Shown: positions 47,253 through 58,548 of the stretch, piece by piece
How positions within the stretch are numbered: position 1 is the stretch's first letter
How the letters are laid out: each line of letters begins with the position of its first letter
Assembly: GCA_027579435.1 (NCBI GenBank)
Contig: JANBPK010001221.1
Coordinates: 1-64,000, forward strand
Direction: 5' to 3'
DNA from: Candolleomyces eurysporus
Taxonomy: Eukaryota; Basidiomycota; Agaricomycetes; Agaricales; Psathyrellaceae
DNA length: 64,000 nt
Translations under genes and position numbers: made by a program
The notes under the pieces: model-generated
The model's database searches: none
Told to the model about the DNA's origin: nothing
What the model saw: only the letters and a program-made list of their open reading frames with translations

Positions 47253-47840
47253 ATGAAGCTCTTATCTCCCTTCCTGTTCCTCGCCCTGGCGTCGATTCTC
47301 ACTCATCCCTCATCCATCCTCACATCTGCCCAAGCAGAACCGTCACAGCTGATCAACCTCTCCGTCTTCTCGACCCCTTCCTGTCGCGGTGTCCAATTGG
47401 TGTACCTAGACATTCCACCCGGCGAGTGTCTCGCCAGCTTCGACGATCCTTTCTGGGGTCGGTCTATCAATGTATGGGGAACGCTGGTAGACGATGGAGG
47501 GGCATGGGGATACGTTACCGGATGGAAGAACGAGAACTGCACGGTAGAGCAGTATCAACATCGGCCTATCGCAAATTCCGGAGCTTGTTTGGTGGATATA
47601 CAAGAGGAGAAAAGGGCAGTGTCGTATAGCTGGACCTCCACTGGGGCTTCGAGTGACTCCAAGAAGACAGACAAGAAGTGCCTTGGACCAAACTTCATTG
47701 AATACTTCGATAAAGATTTGGGTGCTAGCAGGAGGATCCCGGTCAAGGACCTTAACTACGGGGATTTGAAGACCTTTGCTCGTCATTTGGCCCAGCCGGA
47801 CAAGGATAAATTGCTCTCTGAGCTCGCGAAGTACATATAA
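47253..47840 (+). CDS. Small secreted cysteine-containing protein
   Basis: Single exon, 195 residues. Signal peptide MKLLSPFLFLALASILTHPSSILTSAQA, then a mature region with six Cys (SCRGVQ, ECLASF, ENCTVEQ, GACLVD, KCLG) and one N-glycosylation sequon at NENCT. The last 45 residues are charged (DKDLGASRRIPVKDL, LAQPDKDKLLSELAKYI) and probably helical. No family recognised. Size, secretion and cysteines fit an effector-type or cell-wall protein, which is inference. Confidence 0.7.
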   Translation: MKLLSPFLFLALASILTHPSSILTSAQAEPSQLINLSVFSTPSCRGVQLVYLDIPPGECLASFDDPFWGRSINVWGTLVDDGGAWGYVTGWKNENCTVEQYQHRPIANSGACLVDIQEEKRAVSYSWTSTGASSDSKKTDKKCLGPNFIEYFDKDLGASRRIPVKDLNYGDLKTFARHLAQPDKDKLLSELAKYI

Positions 47841-48020
47841 ATCTAGTACTAGGGATACCCCTTCTTTCATTCATTCAATCTACCTAGCTGACTCGCAAAC
47901 CCACGTAATCAGCTCGACGTTTTCGGATGGGTTCGTAGTACTAAGTAGTGCGCATCTCCAAATTCATTTCAGTGTACCTTGGTCTTGAGTGGCAGCTCGG
48001 TCGCTGTTCTTCCAGTTTTA

Positions 48021-48368
48021 ATGCGTGCCGTGGTGATAGGCGGATGGTTTCAGGACGACGCCAAAGTTTATCTACAACAACGTTACCCTCATCTCTTGGA
48101 GCATTGTCAAGATGCAGACTCGCCGCACAACGTACGCGTTATAGAGTCGTTTATGCTCGATGACGAGTGTCACGCTGTCTTGACCGTAAAACTCGTGAAA
48201 CCCAGAGATAAGTGGGAGAGCATGTACAACACAGTATGTGAGCTACATCTACTGCGCAGTGCAATTCACAATCTGACCACGTACATCGTTCCACCTCAAA
48301 CGTCAAAGATATTCGACGAGAATCACGGGGACAGCGGCAGCGCAGGTGAACCAGAAGATCTATTATAA
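48021..48368 (+). CDS. Hypothetical protein, 115 residues, possibly partial
   Basis: Open from ATG at 48021, with a sensible mix of residues (DDAKVYLQQRYPHLLEH, HAVLTVKLVKPRDKWESMY). The frame is open for 14 codons further upstream without ATG, so an upstream exon may exist. No domain recognised. Confidence 0.4.
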   Translation: MRAVVIGGWFQDDAKVYLQQRYPHLLEHCQDADSPHNVRVIESFMLDDECHAVLTVKLVKPRDKWESMYNTVCELHLLRSAIHNLTTYIVPPQTSKIFDENHGDSGSAGEPEDLL

Positions 48369-49201
48369 TATTCACAGGCTCTTAGGTGACTAGGCAAGCG
48401 ACAAATGCATTAAACGACCTTCATCTCTACTTGAAGACATATATTCGCCTTGGTTACCCACTAGATGAGTAAATTCATTCACATTCGAGTTGACACCGCA
48501 GCTCTCTCCGAGTACCAACGACCCACATCTCCACAGCTTTTCTAAGAATAATATACAGCGCTTCGACTATCAGCTCTATTCATATCTACGATACTTATAC
48601 CCTTTCTTGCGCCAGATATCCTTTTTTCTACCTTCCTTCAACCTTTTCAAGCCCAAAACTGGGAAGGATAGACGCGACCCCAAACGTTCTCAATGAACAG
48701 ATCAGCCTGCTCGATGAACTTGGAGCATTCCTACATCTCTTGGAGTGGCCGTTACGCCCATACGATAGCGATTGTGGTGAGGTTTGGGCACCACCCCGAC
48801 TGATCCCTCAACTAGGATATCTCACTGCTGTCGAAAGCTCAAAATACATCTATATCATGTCCTCCACGAGAATTGGGCAGCAGCCTGAACGACTATAACG
48901 AGATGAGATGTCGGTGGATCGTGGTGCAGATACCGCTTGCCACTAATATCCTCATCTCACTGCCAGGAAGTGCTGTCCAATCATTCTATGACAGATAAAT
49001 GTCCTAGGATATCAGCAGTTCGCAAGAATTGCTCTGACTGATTGGGTTTGACACAAACCGGTAGGAGGGCACAGGCGGGAGCAATCGGCAAAACCCCATA
49101 TTTGGTAAAGCGCGTCAGTCCCGCTGACTCGGTTTCTTCCAGATCCGGCGTCGGTACTACGCGTCACTGATGGGACAGCTGCATAGCAAGCAACGACCAT
49201 C
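48369..49201. other. Intergenic, 5' flank of the NACHT gene
   Basis: No open frame with support on either strand. A TATA-like stretch was not identified with confidence. Confidence 0.5.
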
Positions 49202-51336
49202 ATGTCCACAATTTCCTATTTTCAAAACGCTAGTAAATTCGTGGCGACTAATACTTCGTTTAATACCTATATATCCGATGTTGACGGTATGTCCTATTAC
49301 TCGAACGTCTGTGCTCTTTCGGCGCTGACGTGGCCGTAGTCCTTCAATACTTGCAGCAGTACGCAGCCACAGGTGCAATGCACGACTCCGATGAGCGTTA
49401 CCCTCTCCCTCTGTGCCATCCCGGAACGCGGAAAGCTGTCATAGACCGTATCAAGGCGTGGTATGGCTACAAAGAGCCTCCCGAAGGTTCCATCATGGTT
49501 GTCCATGCACCAGCCGGCTATGGAAAGTCTGCCGTTGCTCAGTTCATTGCAGATGACCTCGAGCAACAGGAAGATATCGATTTCAATCCCCTAGCTGGAT
49601 CATTCTTCTTTTCCAGAGCATCTCCAGAACGTAGTAATCCGGCACATTTCATCGCCACCTTGGCATACCAATTTGCCACTTCCATCCCCGAACTCCTCCC
49701 GCTCATCCAAGATGTCGTCCGACGGAATCCTATGGTTCTGAACAAGACGCTGGAGCTGCAGCTGGAAAAACTCATCATTGGTCCCTTCCGCGCAGTCAAG
49801 AGCTTGGACGAGATGCCAAATCGATTGGTCATCGTCGATGGTCTTGATGAATGCATCAATCTGGATCGCAAAGCCCAAGGACAGTATGCACAAGATCAGG
49901 AACTCGCTCAAGTCAGGGTCCTTGACCTCATTCACACCCTTCAATCGCATCGCTTTCCACTTTCCTTTCTCATCTTTAGCAGGCCAGAGCCATGGATCAA
50001 AGCACACGTCGAGTCGAGACCCTTTAACGACAACACCCATATCCTAGACATGTATAGGACAGCAGACAACCTGAAGGATGTCGAGTCGCTACTTCGGAAG
50101 GAGCTGGAGCAGATATCAGTGAAGTCTGGCTGCCAGTCTTCCCTCGAAGGCGAAGCCTGGCCTGGGCAGGAGCGCTTGCGGAAGCTTGTGGAGAAAACAC
50201 GGGGCGACATGCTGTATGCGAGAACCATCATTTTGGACCTTGAAGATCCATACGAGGATCCGCAAGAGCGACTCGACCTCATCCTCGACCCCTCATTCGA
50301 CGATGGAGCCGACCTAGCGCATTCCGCTCCATTTTCCTTCGTCTATGAGCATTTCCGACAGATTCTCGAATCTTGTCCCAAGCGGAATCGACCGCTCATG
50401 TTGGAAGTCCTGGCCGACCTCATAGTATCGCACCAAATAATGCGTGATGCGGATATTATACCCATCGAGCAAGGTGACATCTCCTTAGCCTTGGGGACCC
50501 TCGATGAACTTTCCGGGCGAGTTCGTGGTCGAGGGATCAAGGCGCTCAGAGGCCTCCATTCCGTCATCAAACTTCGACCCCACCGATCAGGATCGTCACC
50601 TTTTTTCCTCAATGGGTTATTCATCCGATTCTTGAAGAATCCCAAGTACTCAGGCGAGTTCACAGTCGACATCAAAAGCGCTTCTCTGCGCCTGTTGACA
50701 GCCTGTATGGGGAAAGTCGCCTCCGTTGGCCTGGACACGAAGATCAGAGATGACGATCACTGTCTTCGGTTTGCGGTCCTTGCTTGGCCAAGTTATTGGT
50801 GGAGATGGACTCTGATTGACGGATCGGAGTACTCAAAGATCTTACATTTATTCCTTTCCCTCAATTTGAAGGCCTGCTTCGTGCATGCCTTCTCACTGCA
50901 CCCCGGTAGATTTCATCTCACCAGCCTCCTTCCTGAAAACCTCTTTGAACATATCCCAGCTCACCCGTCGACATCCCCTCAGAGTGCTAACCAAGTGCTT
51001 CCCGAAACGATCGTCGCTTCGCGCGAACCAGAATACCCGGACCACGTTGAGCTTGTCGCACAGTGCATCGCTCATTTGCGATCGTCTGTTGGGGCAGCGC
51101 TCGTTCACCTCTTGGATCTATCCCTGGTCGACTCCTCAATTCAAAAACAGCCGTTATCTCGAGCACTGATTTGCTATCTGACCCATCTCCAATCCAAGAA
51201 CGAAGGGGATCGGAGGTCGGACGCAGTGGTTCAGGCTCTGAAACGTTCACACACGAGCCAGTCAAACGGCTTTGGACATTTGATAGAGTATGTTAACGAG
51301 CGAAATCTATCGACGAGGAGAAGCTACGACGCTTAG
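49202..51336 (+). CDS. Short NACHT STAND ATPase (NLR-like)
   Basis: Exons 49202-49286 and 49340-51336, 693 residues. Exon 1 encodes MSTISYFQNASKFVATNTSF, the short F-x-N-A-S/F-x motif found at the start of many Agaricomycete NLR-like proteins. Exon 2 gives LQYLQQYAATGAMHDSDERYPLPLC and CHPGTRKAVIDRI, then Walker A APAGYGKSAVAQ, FFFSRASPERSNPAHFIATLAYQ, Walker B RLVIVDGLDEC and FLIFSRPEPWI (sensor 1), followed by a helical region with FVYEHFRQIL. There are no WD40, ANK or TPR repeats at the end, so it is a short form. Fungal NLR-like proteins act in non-self recognition and programmed cell death; that role here is inference. No frameshift. Confidence 0.88.
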
Positions 51337-51639
51337 AGGAGAGACCAAGTAGACTGATAAATAACCGCAGATCTGATAAAAAGAACTGTAAGCTACCTAG
51401 TACTGTAGGTAATGAGCTTAGTGACCATCTCTCAGACAATTAGCTACGGGACTCTGATGAGGTTCTAGTTCGCTGTCGTTTTGTATCAATCTTTGTTTTC
51501 CGTGCATCCTAGTGTACATCTACTACAATAACACGATTTATGGGCAACAGCCTCGAGCTCGTTGGTTCATCACCTATTTGACGAACTACATTTGTTGGGA
51601 GGCAAACAGCTCTTTCCACACGTCTCCGAGTGACCTTTC

Positions 51640-52380
51640 CTGCGTATCATGTGTTTCTACGTCCAAAATGACTCGCTAGATAGGATTCGAACGGAGAACG
51701 AGCGAATGGGCAGCAAAAACCAGATCACAGGAAAAACTGACGTTAAGAGCTACTGCAGGCTCATAGCGAACAATGTTCCTCCTTTTAACTTCCTTCAACG
51801 CATTGAGTACCGTCTCGTGTCGTGCGTCTCTCCTTTGTCAGGATGGTACATCGTAGATGCGAACCGAGTGTTGCAAAGAAGACCAGTGCCGCGATCGCAC
51901 TGATCTCTTACACGTCTTAATCCTCAATTATTTCCCAGTCACACATCTGGAGACCCTCAAGCGTCATTGAGTACCAGTCGCCAACCTTCATGAAGTCCAC
52001 CTTCCGTGTGACTGCAGTAAGGAATGAAGACATGATGATCGGGTGGATTTGGGCGTTTCTCCGTCCTCCTCGACAACGATTCGGTGTTCTCCGGGGTATT
52101 TGGGATGATAATGGTAGTCGGACTATGATGCCCGTGAGTCGTAATCATATCGAAAAACGTGTGGAGGTAGAGGTTGAACGTTGAAAACTCAGGACCATCC
52201 GCCCCATCCGGGACCTCGAAAGTCGGCCTTCGATGCGGAAAGGGTCGTCAACGGCAAATGACCATGTCGCATAAGCCAGCGCGGATGGAACGGATACGGT
52301 GAGATTCTTCCTGAGTATCGAGGAGAGTGCCGTGGGAGTGAACGATGTCGAGAGGAAGGTCCCGACTGCCACTCGTAACC
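51640..52380 (-). pseudogene. Decayed copy of the 268-residue unknown family (O-prime)
   Basis: Antisense translation shows FLSTSFTPTALSSILRKNL and SVPSALAYATWSFAVDDPFRIE (about 52245-52360), then disrupted middle parts, and a 3' exon relic near 51655-51690 resembling the final exon of O. Many frameshifts; the N-terminal start is missing. Confidence 0.75.
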
Positions 52381-52494
52381 TAATTCGAAACGACGACTTC
52401 AAGGAACGAATTTATACAGAAAAAACACTAGACGTCAATTGTAGTTCATCGAGTAAGTGAGTAAGACCTAGAAACGGGCATGCGCACGATACGG

Positions 52495-53365
52495 CTACTC
52501 TGATCCCCGCTCTACAAACAATTCTCTCCAAACCTCTTCGACGGAGCGCTCCTCTCTATTGCGCTTCTCTACATCCGAAACGACCCTCTAAAGAAATAAA
52601 ACGAGTGCATGAGTAACTCGATGTATTAGCCGTCATGCAGGAAGAACTGACCTCGAGAAGCGCCACTGCAGGCTTATATCGAACGATATTGCGCTTCTTC
52701 AACGCCTTCAACGCGTTCAGCACAGTGTCATACGTCTCCCCTTGGCCAGGAAGGTACATAGTAGACGCAAATTGCTCGGCACCAAGTATTACGAAGAAGA
52801 CCAGTGCTGCAATCGCGTTGATCTCCTGCACATCCTTATCTTCGACTCCCTCCCAGTCACCCATCTGGAAGCCCTCGAGCGTCATCTCGTACCAGTCGCC
52901 AATTTTCATGAAGTCCAGCTTCCGTGTGGCTGCGGTGAGGAACGAAGACATGATGATCGGGTGGACTTTGGGCGCTTCTCCGTCCGCGTCGACAAAGATT
53001 CGTTTTTCTCCTGGGTAGGCGGGATTGTAATACCCGTAAGTTGTAATTATATCTCCGAAGGTGTGGATATAGAGATTGAGAAGTCCCTCAGGACCATCTA
53101 CTCCATCCGGGACTTCGAGTGCGCCGACCTCTTCGAAGGTTGACTTGAGCTTCAACATAACGGCCTCGATACGGAACGGGTGGTCGACGGCAAATGACCA
53201 TGTGGTGTAGGCCAGTGCCGATGGAACGGATACTGTTAGATTCTTCTTGAGTATCGCTGAGAGCTCTGTGGGAGTGAATGATGTCGAAAAGAATGTTCGA
53301 AAGAACTCTCCTGCGCTTGCGAGGTTTTCGTTATAGGGTCGGTTTTCATCGATTACGAGGTCCAT
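52495..53365 (-). CDS. Unknown conserved protein O (268 residues, two exons)
   Basis: Exons 53365-52652 and 52587-52495, with donor GTCAGT and acceptor TTTAG. Starts MDLVIDENRPYNENLASAGEFFR; the middle has SFTPTELSAILKKNLTVSVPSALAYTTWSFAVDHPFRIEAV, then FVDADGEAPKVHPIIMSSFLTAA and DVQEINAIAALVFFVILGAEQF, with a charged C-terminal exon (VEKRNREERSVEEVWREL). No signal peptide; one stretch (AALVFFVILGA) is hydrophobic but short. Family not recognised. Three relatives lie within 11 kb (O-prime, Q, P). Confidence 0.75.
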
Positions 53366-54420
53366 GATGTCTGTCTGGGAGGGAGGCAAGACCTTAACTT
53401 AAATGTGTAAGTTGCAGTGAGTGGGTTATCAAGGGACTTGGTCGAGATTTTGGGCTGAACGGGTTGATGCTTTGCTTGAATTTAGTTTGTGTGCGTGTGT
53501 GCGTGTGTGTGTGTGTGTGTTGTAATGAGCCGAACGTTGATTTTCCTGTGTCGTCGGATGCATAGCCTAGGTTGCCCCTTCTAAGAAGGTTGAAGACGGA
53601 ACAGGTATATAATAGTGCAGTTTTTTGTCAGATTGGCGGCCCAGCACATGCTGCGTTGTCGTCTCGGACATACCAGATATTCAGATCGAGTCGTGGCGAG
53701 TGGCCATGGATGGCCGAGACCTTGAACTTTCGGAATTGTGCATAGATGGGCGGCTCCCCGGCTGTGCGGTCGACGATGTGGGCACGCTCGCACTCCATGG
53801 CTATCGTATCATATCATGATTATGGTATTCGAGCGCTGTCTTTCAATCCACCTAAGGTAGTTTCACTGATGCATCACAGTTTAGAACCATAATTATCAGT
53901 GACTCTGACTTCAACACCTTCCATGATTGTGTGCGACCAAGGAGAAGAAAAATAATGACACCGCGAATAAGCCGATCGGTGCGAGTGCCAATGTGTTATC
54001 TAGGGATAAGCGCTGAGAGATGGCAAATTTGGAAGAGCCTATTTGTCGAAGTAGAATGAGCCCGTCCTTGGCGTCCACCAACATGTGACGAGTGGTGACC
54101 AGGATACGTCGACGAACAGTGGGGCAGGGAGGCAACTAGTACGTGAGTGCGGGGAGGGCAGACGAAAGAGCAAGGGCATGGTAACAAGGAAAGGGATCGA
54201 GTTAGAGGTTGTGCTGGGTAAAGAGTATAAAGGAATAATCGAATGATGTGATATGTTGACGACGAGAGTAGTTGAGGAATAACGTTCACAAGAGAGCGAG
54301 TTGTGTCGAGCGAAGCGAGCGTAGGGATCAAGTCGAGGGCCAATCGCAAACTCGCGACCGAGGCCTGACACGACGACCGCCTTGACCACTATCCTCCATC
54401 ATTCATCAACAACCTCCACT
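53366..54420. other. Intergenic, shared upstream block
   Basis: 53400-53940 is repeated at about 62710-63260 upstream of gene P (common GACATACCAGATATTCAGATCGA and GTGACTCTGACTTCAACACC). A TG microsatellite lies at about 53487-53521. No supported gene. Confidence 0.6.
53487..53521. repeat. TG/TGTGCG microsatellite
   Basis: Alternating TG with a few C or A interruptions, about 35 bases; absent from the matching place upstream of gene P. Confidence 0.8.
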
Positions 54421-54469
54421 TCCCCGTCGTCTTATCTAGCTGGCATCATGCTGCCTCCCACTCGTCCAC

Positions 54470-55480
54470 GTCCTCCACTCACATCCCCCCCCGTGAACTC
54501 TCCAAACCAACTCTTCCTCGGCACGTCACCAACAACGACAACAGGCGGGTACCCTCCAACATACCCCGACTGCCCCGAATAAACACTCGCCTCCCATTGG
54601 AACTCTGCACCGTCACATGATACGGCGACGTCGAAAAACTTCCCGGACTCATCGCCTGCGAAACCATCACCTGGTTCGGGGACGCATAGGCAGAATGCGG
54701 TTGAGGGCCAAAGTACCCTGACGCAGGACCCGTACCGGCTGTCGCGAGCGGTGGCGACGTCACGTACGGAGCAGGGCCTGGAGCACCGCGACCAGCAGGG
54801 AGAGGTGCAGAGTACATACTCTGCGGACTCGTATTCGTGCTCATGCCGTGCATCTGCTGGCTCCACGAAGGGTATAGGTACCCGGTTGCGTATCCATACG
54901 CATAGCTAGGGCTATTGTACACCGATAGACGCGGCGAGGGGAAGGCCGGTACGCTGTGGCTGTTCCGCCTATGCGATCGTGGTCGACTCCGACTCCTACG
55001 TCGCCTTGGCCTGGAGTCGTAGGTAGATGAGTGGACAAGAGATGCGGACGACGGTTGAGGTTGTTGTGGAAGAGGTGGTACACCGTGCTCCCCCCACCCA
55101 CATCAGTACATAGACATTCGATGGCGGGGCAGTCGTCCATTGATGGTACCCGTAGCCCTGTGAACCGACTACCGACCCGTACGGCGATACGTAGTACTGA
55201 GGTGGAGCCGGTGTACCGAATCCACCATATACAGGTGCGCCGGTCGGTGGGGTCAGTGGTCGGTGAGTCGTTGAGGTGTTGTCCAAGGAGGACCGGCGTA
55301 GGAGGAACCGCATGGCGTGATATTGACAAAAACAAGTGTCGTATTTGGAAGGATATTGACAAGGAGAGAGAGAACGAAGCATGGCGTCGACCAAAGCATT
55401 GCTGTCATGTAGTCGGAGGGCCCGAGCCAGCGGTCGATCCAAGACTCGTGGACGAGGATGGACACCACGAGCTCGCAACC
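54470..55480 (-). CDS. Pro/Tyr/Ser-rich low-complexity protein, exons only partly resolved
   Basis: Two open stretches. Upstream (about 55300-55110) reads TPPTGAPVYGGFGTPAPPQYYVSPYGSVVGSQGYGYHQW. Downstream (about 55075-54479) reads PPLPQQPQPSS, an Arg/Ser run RPRRRRSRSRPRSHRR, then VYNSPSYAYGYATGYLYPSWSQQMHG and STSPYHVTVQSSNGRR. They lie in different frames around 55080-55110, so an intron or a frameshift separates them. Tyr/Gly/Pro-rich sequence with an Arg/Ser patch is common in RNA-binding or condensate-forming proteins, but no fold is visible. Related decayed copies: 55590-56300 and 60480-61300. Confidence 0.45.
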
Positions 55481-55589
55481 TTCATACAACTGTCCTCCCC
55501 ATCCCCCTGCTTTCTCCCTACTCCTCCTCTTCATCGTCCTCCTAATCCTCTTCCACTCCACTCTCAAACCCCTTGTGAGCTTGCCAACA

Positions 55590-56300
55590 GTCACCACAGG
55601 AAAGTACCCTCCAACATGCCCGAACTGTCCTGAGTACTCCCGTTCCCATTCGAACTCGGACCGTCACCTCCCACAGCAACGTCGATACCTTCCTGAACTG
55701 ACGACTCTAGTTCGGCGGCGCATATGCGCTGTAGGCGGAATGTGGTTGGGGTCGGAAGGATCCTGACACAGGATCCGTACCGCCTGTTTCGTGAGACAGG
55801 GAAACAAGGTGCGAAGGCAGCAGGAGTAGCAGGTGCAGAGGGCCGACTCTGCAGAGCCATATTCGCGCTCATCCCGTCGTCAGTCATCTGCTGGCTGCAC
55901 GGAGGAGAAACGGTAGTCCGATCCATACCCGCACGTATCGCTCGGGCGATCATGAAGCAATAGACGCGGCAAAGGAAACGCTGGGACGGTATGGACGCTC
56001 CGTCGATGCGCTCGAGGTCAACCTCGACTTCTATCCGAGGTATTCTGGGGTAATCGTGGTGGGTAGGTGAAGTTATAAGAGACGCAGATGCCGGTTGAGC
56101 TTGCTGTGGAAGAGCCTGGTTCATTGTCCTCGCCTGGACCCGCATTGGTAAGTGGACATTGGAGGCGGGGCAGTCGTTGAGTGATCTTCGATGCAGCTCA
56201 CTGAGGTGTTTGATGGTGCCTTTCTCTGTGTTCTACTGAATATCGCAGTCCCAGTCATAAACAAGGTCGTTCACGTACGGTGAGGAAATGTAGGACGGAC
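55590..56300 (-). pseudogene. Second, decayed copy of the Pro/Tyr/Ser-rich gene
   Basis: Shares with 54470-54900 the ACCCTCCAACATNCCCNGACTGNCC block and the CGTACCGNCTGT, CAGAGTACATA/CAGAGCCATA and CAGTCATCTGCTGGCT blocks, in the same order, but frames are broken and the Tyr-rich part is largely lost. Confidence 0.55.
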
Positions 56301-56878
56301 ATGATCGATCACCCCTCGCGAGATGGCCTCCTTTTGAGCAACGTTCAGCGCATCTTTCTACTACGCGAGGTGCGTGTACTTGACGGTTCCGTAGGCATCG
56401 TTTTGAGGAGAAGAATAGGAGCAACGCAAAGAAGTGGAGAGAAAACAAGAGGCGAAGAGCGGAAACGTTGGCAGAACACCGAACCCTAACCCCGAAGGTC
56501 AGACGATCCAGGTGATTTGGTCCAACAAGCAATAGGTCGGGTGTCTGAGCAGAACAACGTAGTGAGCAGTGAGCAGAGAGCAGAGTGCGCTCGATGTAAA
56601 TGTGAGCTCATCGGAAGCTGATATCAATCTGGTTGATTCGCTAAGTCACTCAACTATACTTCTCTAGTTTACATGATACCATTATTCTGATCCCGCTCAA
56701 CGAACAAGGGGTTTTGTTGGGGTTGGCCGTTCGTGCTCCATTGCAATCGTATAATATCATGCGATGGAATCAATAACCCTTCATTGGGAACTTTGATTTT
56801 GTCAATGGCCAACAGCTCTCATGTGCCGTGGCATGCATATCCAAGACCCCAAGTTTATACATTCGTTGTACGGCTCCA

Positions 56879-57751
56879 TCATTCTGGAGCAAAAAGCTCG
56901 TCGTATACGTCCGAAACAGATCGATCCTCTTTGTCGTGCTGCTCGACATTTTTAATGATCTTCTGCTTGAACGAGAATATCGTTAGTTATTTTAGATAGA
57001 TGACTGAAGAACACTGACCTCCAGTAATTTGGCCGCAGGCGGATACCGAATTANTTCCCCTCTTCCTCAAATCCTCGAGACTCTCCAATACGAGTTCGTA
57101 CGAGCCTCCAGCTTCTGGACTATACAAGAGCTTAGTGTACTGATCTGCACCGTGCGTCTCAAAGAGGATGAGTGCCGCGATAGCAGCGAGCTCCTGTACG
57201 TCCCTGTTCTCTGGTGCCTCACCAAGTCCCGGAATTTGGAGGCCGTCTAAAGTCATAGAACAATAGTCGTCAATGGTCATCAGCTTGGTTCTGTGTGCTG
57301 CGGCAATAGCAAAGGCGGATACGAGTATCGGATGAATTGGTCGTGGATTGCCATCCCCGTCGCCTTGCCTGAATATACCAATCTCTTCTGGCGGACCCCA
57401 ATCGTTGTGCGCAAAATCGGATACCGTGTCGCCAAAGGACTGGTAGAATATAGGTCCAAATTTCATCGATATCCCTGCTTCGTTGGTCACCCGAAAGTGT
57501 TGCAGCTTCTTATTCTTGAGTACAGTTCGTATCTTAGCCACTATTGGCTCGATGAGATTGGGGTGAGTGAGTGAGAAACGCCATAACGCAATTCCCAGTG
57601 CGTCGGGTAAGGCAGCTGTAGGGTACTTCTTGATAGTTGCCCTTAGCTCCCCGGTCGTGAAAGGGTTAGAAAAAAGGTCCGTCCACATCTCGATGAACTG
57701 GGCCACTTTTTCTTCGTATGTCTGTGCGCCTGGGGGGATAATGGTGGTCAT
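56879..57751 (-). CDS. Unknown conserved protein Q (271 residues), distant relative of O and P
   Basis: Exons 57751-57019 and 56962-56879. An N at 57053 breaks the frame; without it the exon ends GIIRYPPAAKLLE, matching NIVRYKPAVALLE in O, directly before the same GTCAGT donor. Shared blocks with O: FTTGELRATIKKYPTAALPDALGIALWRFSLTHP, PIHPILVSAFAIAAAHRTKLMTIDDYCSMTLDGLQ and DVQELAAIAALILFETHGADQY. C-terminal exon KIIKNVEQHDKEDRSVSDVYDELF. Function unknown; no targeting signal. Confidence 0.75.
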
Positions 57752-58448
57752 GTTCTATAAACCCAGAAGGCGCCGTGAGTGAGAGGTGAGTGAGGGATTG
57801 AGGATAGAGATGATTTGGGGAAAGCTGTTGATCGCCTCCCCACGAACAGTCTGACGACCTTGTATTTTCGACGTTATTGTCGTCTTGTCATTGACACAGC
57901 TTCCTCTTGACGTATGTGGGCCCGTCGGGGAGTACGAATGCAGGGGGCATAATTCTCAGTTAGGTATAATAGCTGTGCTAGCTGAGGCTTAGGTCGTATC
58001 CAGAGCTTCGGCTCGGCCCCCAATGGTTTTGACCTTGTGAAAAACTGCTAGTACTAAGCCTCAAGGCGTACCCGTGTTAGGGCTCGATCTCTCCGTGACT
58101 GTCTGATACCCCGAGTCAGAAGCATTGCGGATCCGTTCCCGTTTATACATACTCTGAACAAAGACGAACCCTCTCTTTCGATACTAAAATATAATTTTCA
58201 GACAGTATCGACAAGCAGTGAGCGTAGCAACGTTCCTTGTCCTTGACAACACAATGATTGATGGGCCACTTGAACTGAGAACCCTTGTCCTCTAGTGTCA
58301 TTGAGTTTCGCCACCCGTCAATTGCATCCCACCAACCCAGCTAGGACTGAACGTAATGACATATTCGCTTGTCCACGGCAAATGATTCGTTCTCCCATTG
58401 GTGATCCAGCGCTAACAGTTAGAACATACTCACTGCCAACGGCAGGCG
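57752..58448. other. Intergenic, no supported gene
   Basis: Divergent region between Q and the secreted RNase-like gene; no coding frame or repeat recognised. Confidence 0.5.
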
Positions 58449-58455
58449 TATAAAG
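58449..58455 (+). promoter_or_regulatory. TATA box of the secreted RNase-like gene
   Basis: TATAAAG in GGCGTATAAAGCG, 100 bases before the ATG. Downstream GAGCCGGTCTCCT is repeated at the matching place before the gene at 63713. Confidence 0.55.
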
Positions 58456-58548
58456 CGTGACACCTTCGTCAACGCATTTTCTACAGAGCCGGTCTCCTTA
58501 ATCACTCTTTAGCTGGGCTAACAGAGTCTCCTCGCTCACTCTTGAAAC

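Noticed and set aside
49600..50738. Antisense frames of 110-146 codons inside the NACHT gene
   Set aside because: Opposite strand of a clear long coding exon with conserved motifs.
52745..53143. Plus-strand frames opposite gene O (and the same opposite P)
   Set aside because: Antisense shadows; the minus-strand frame has paralogs Q and O-prime with matching exon structure.
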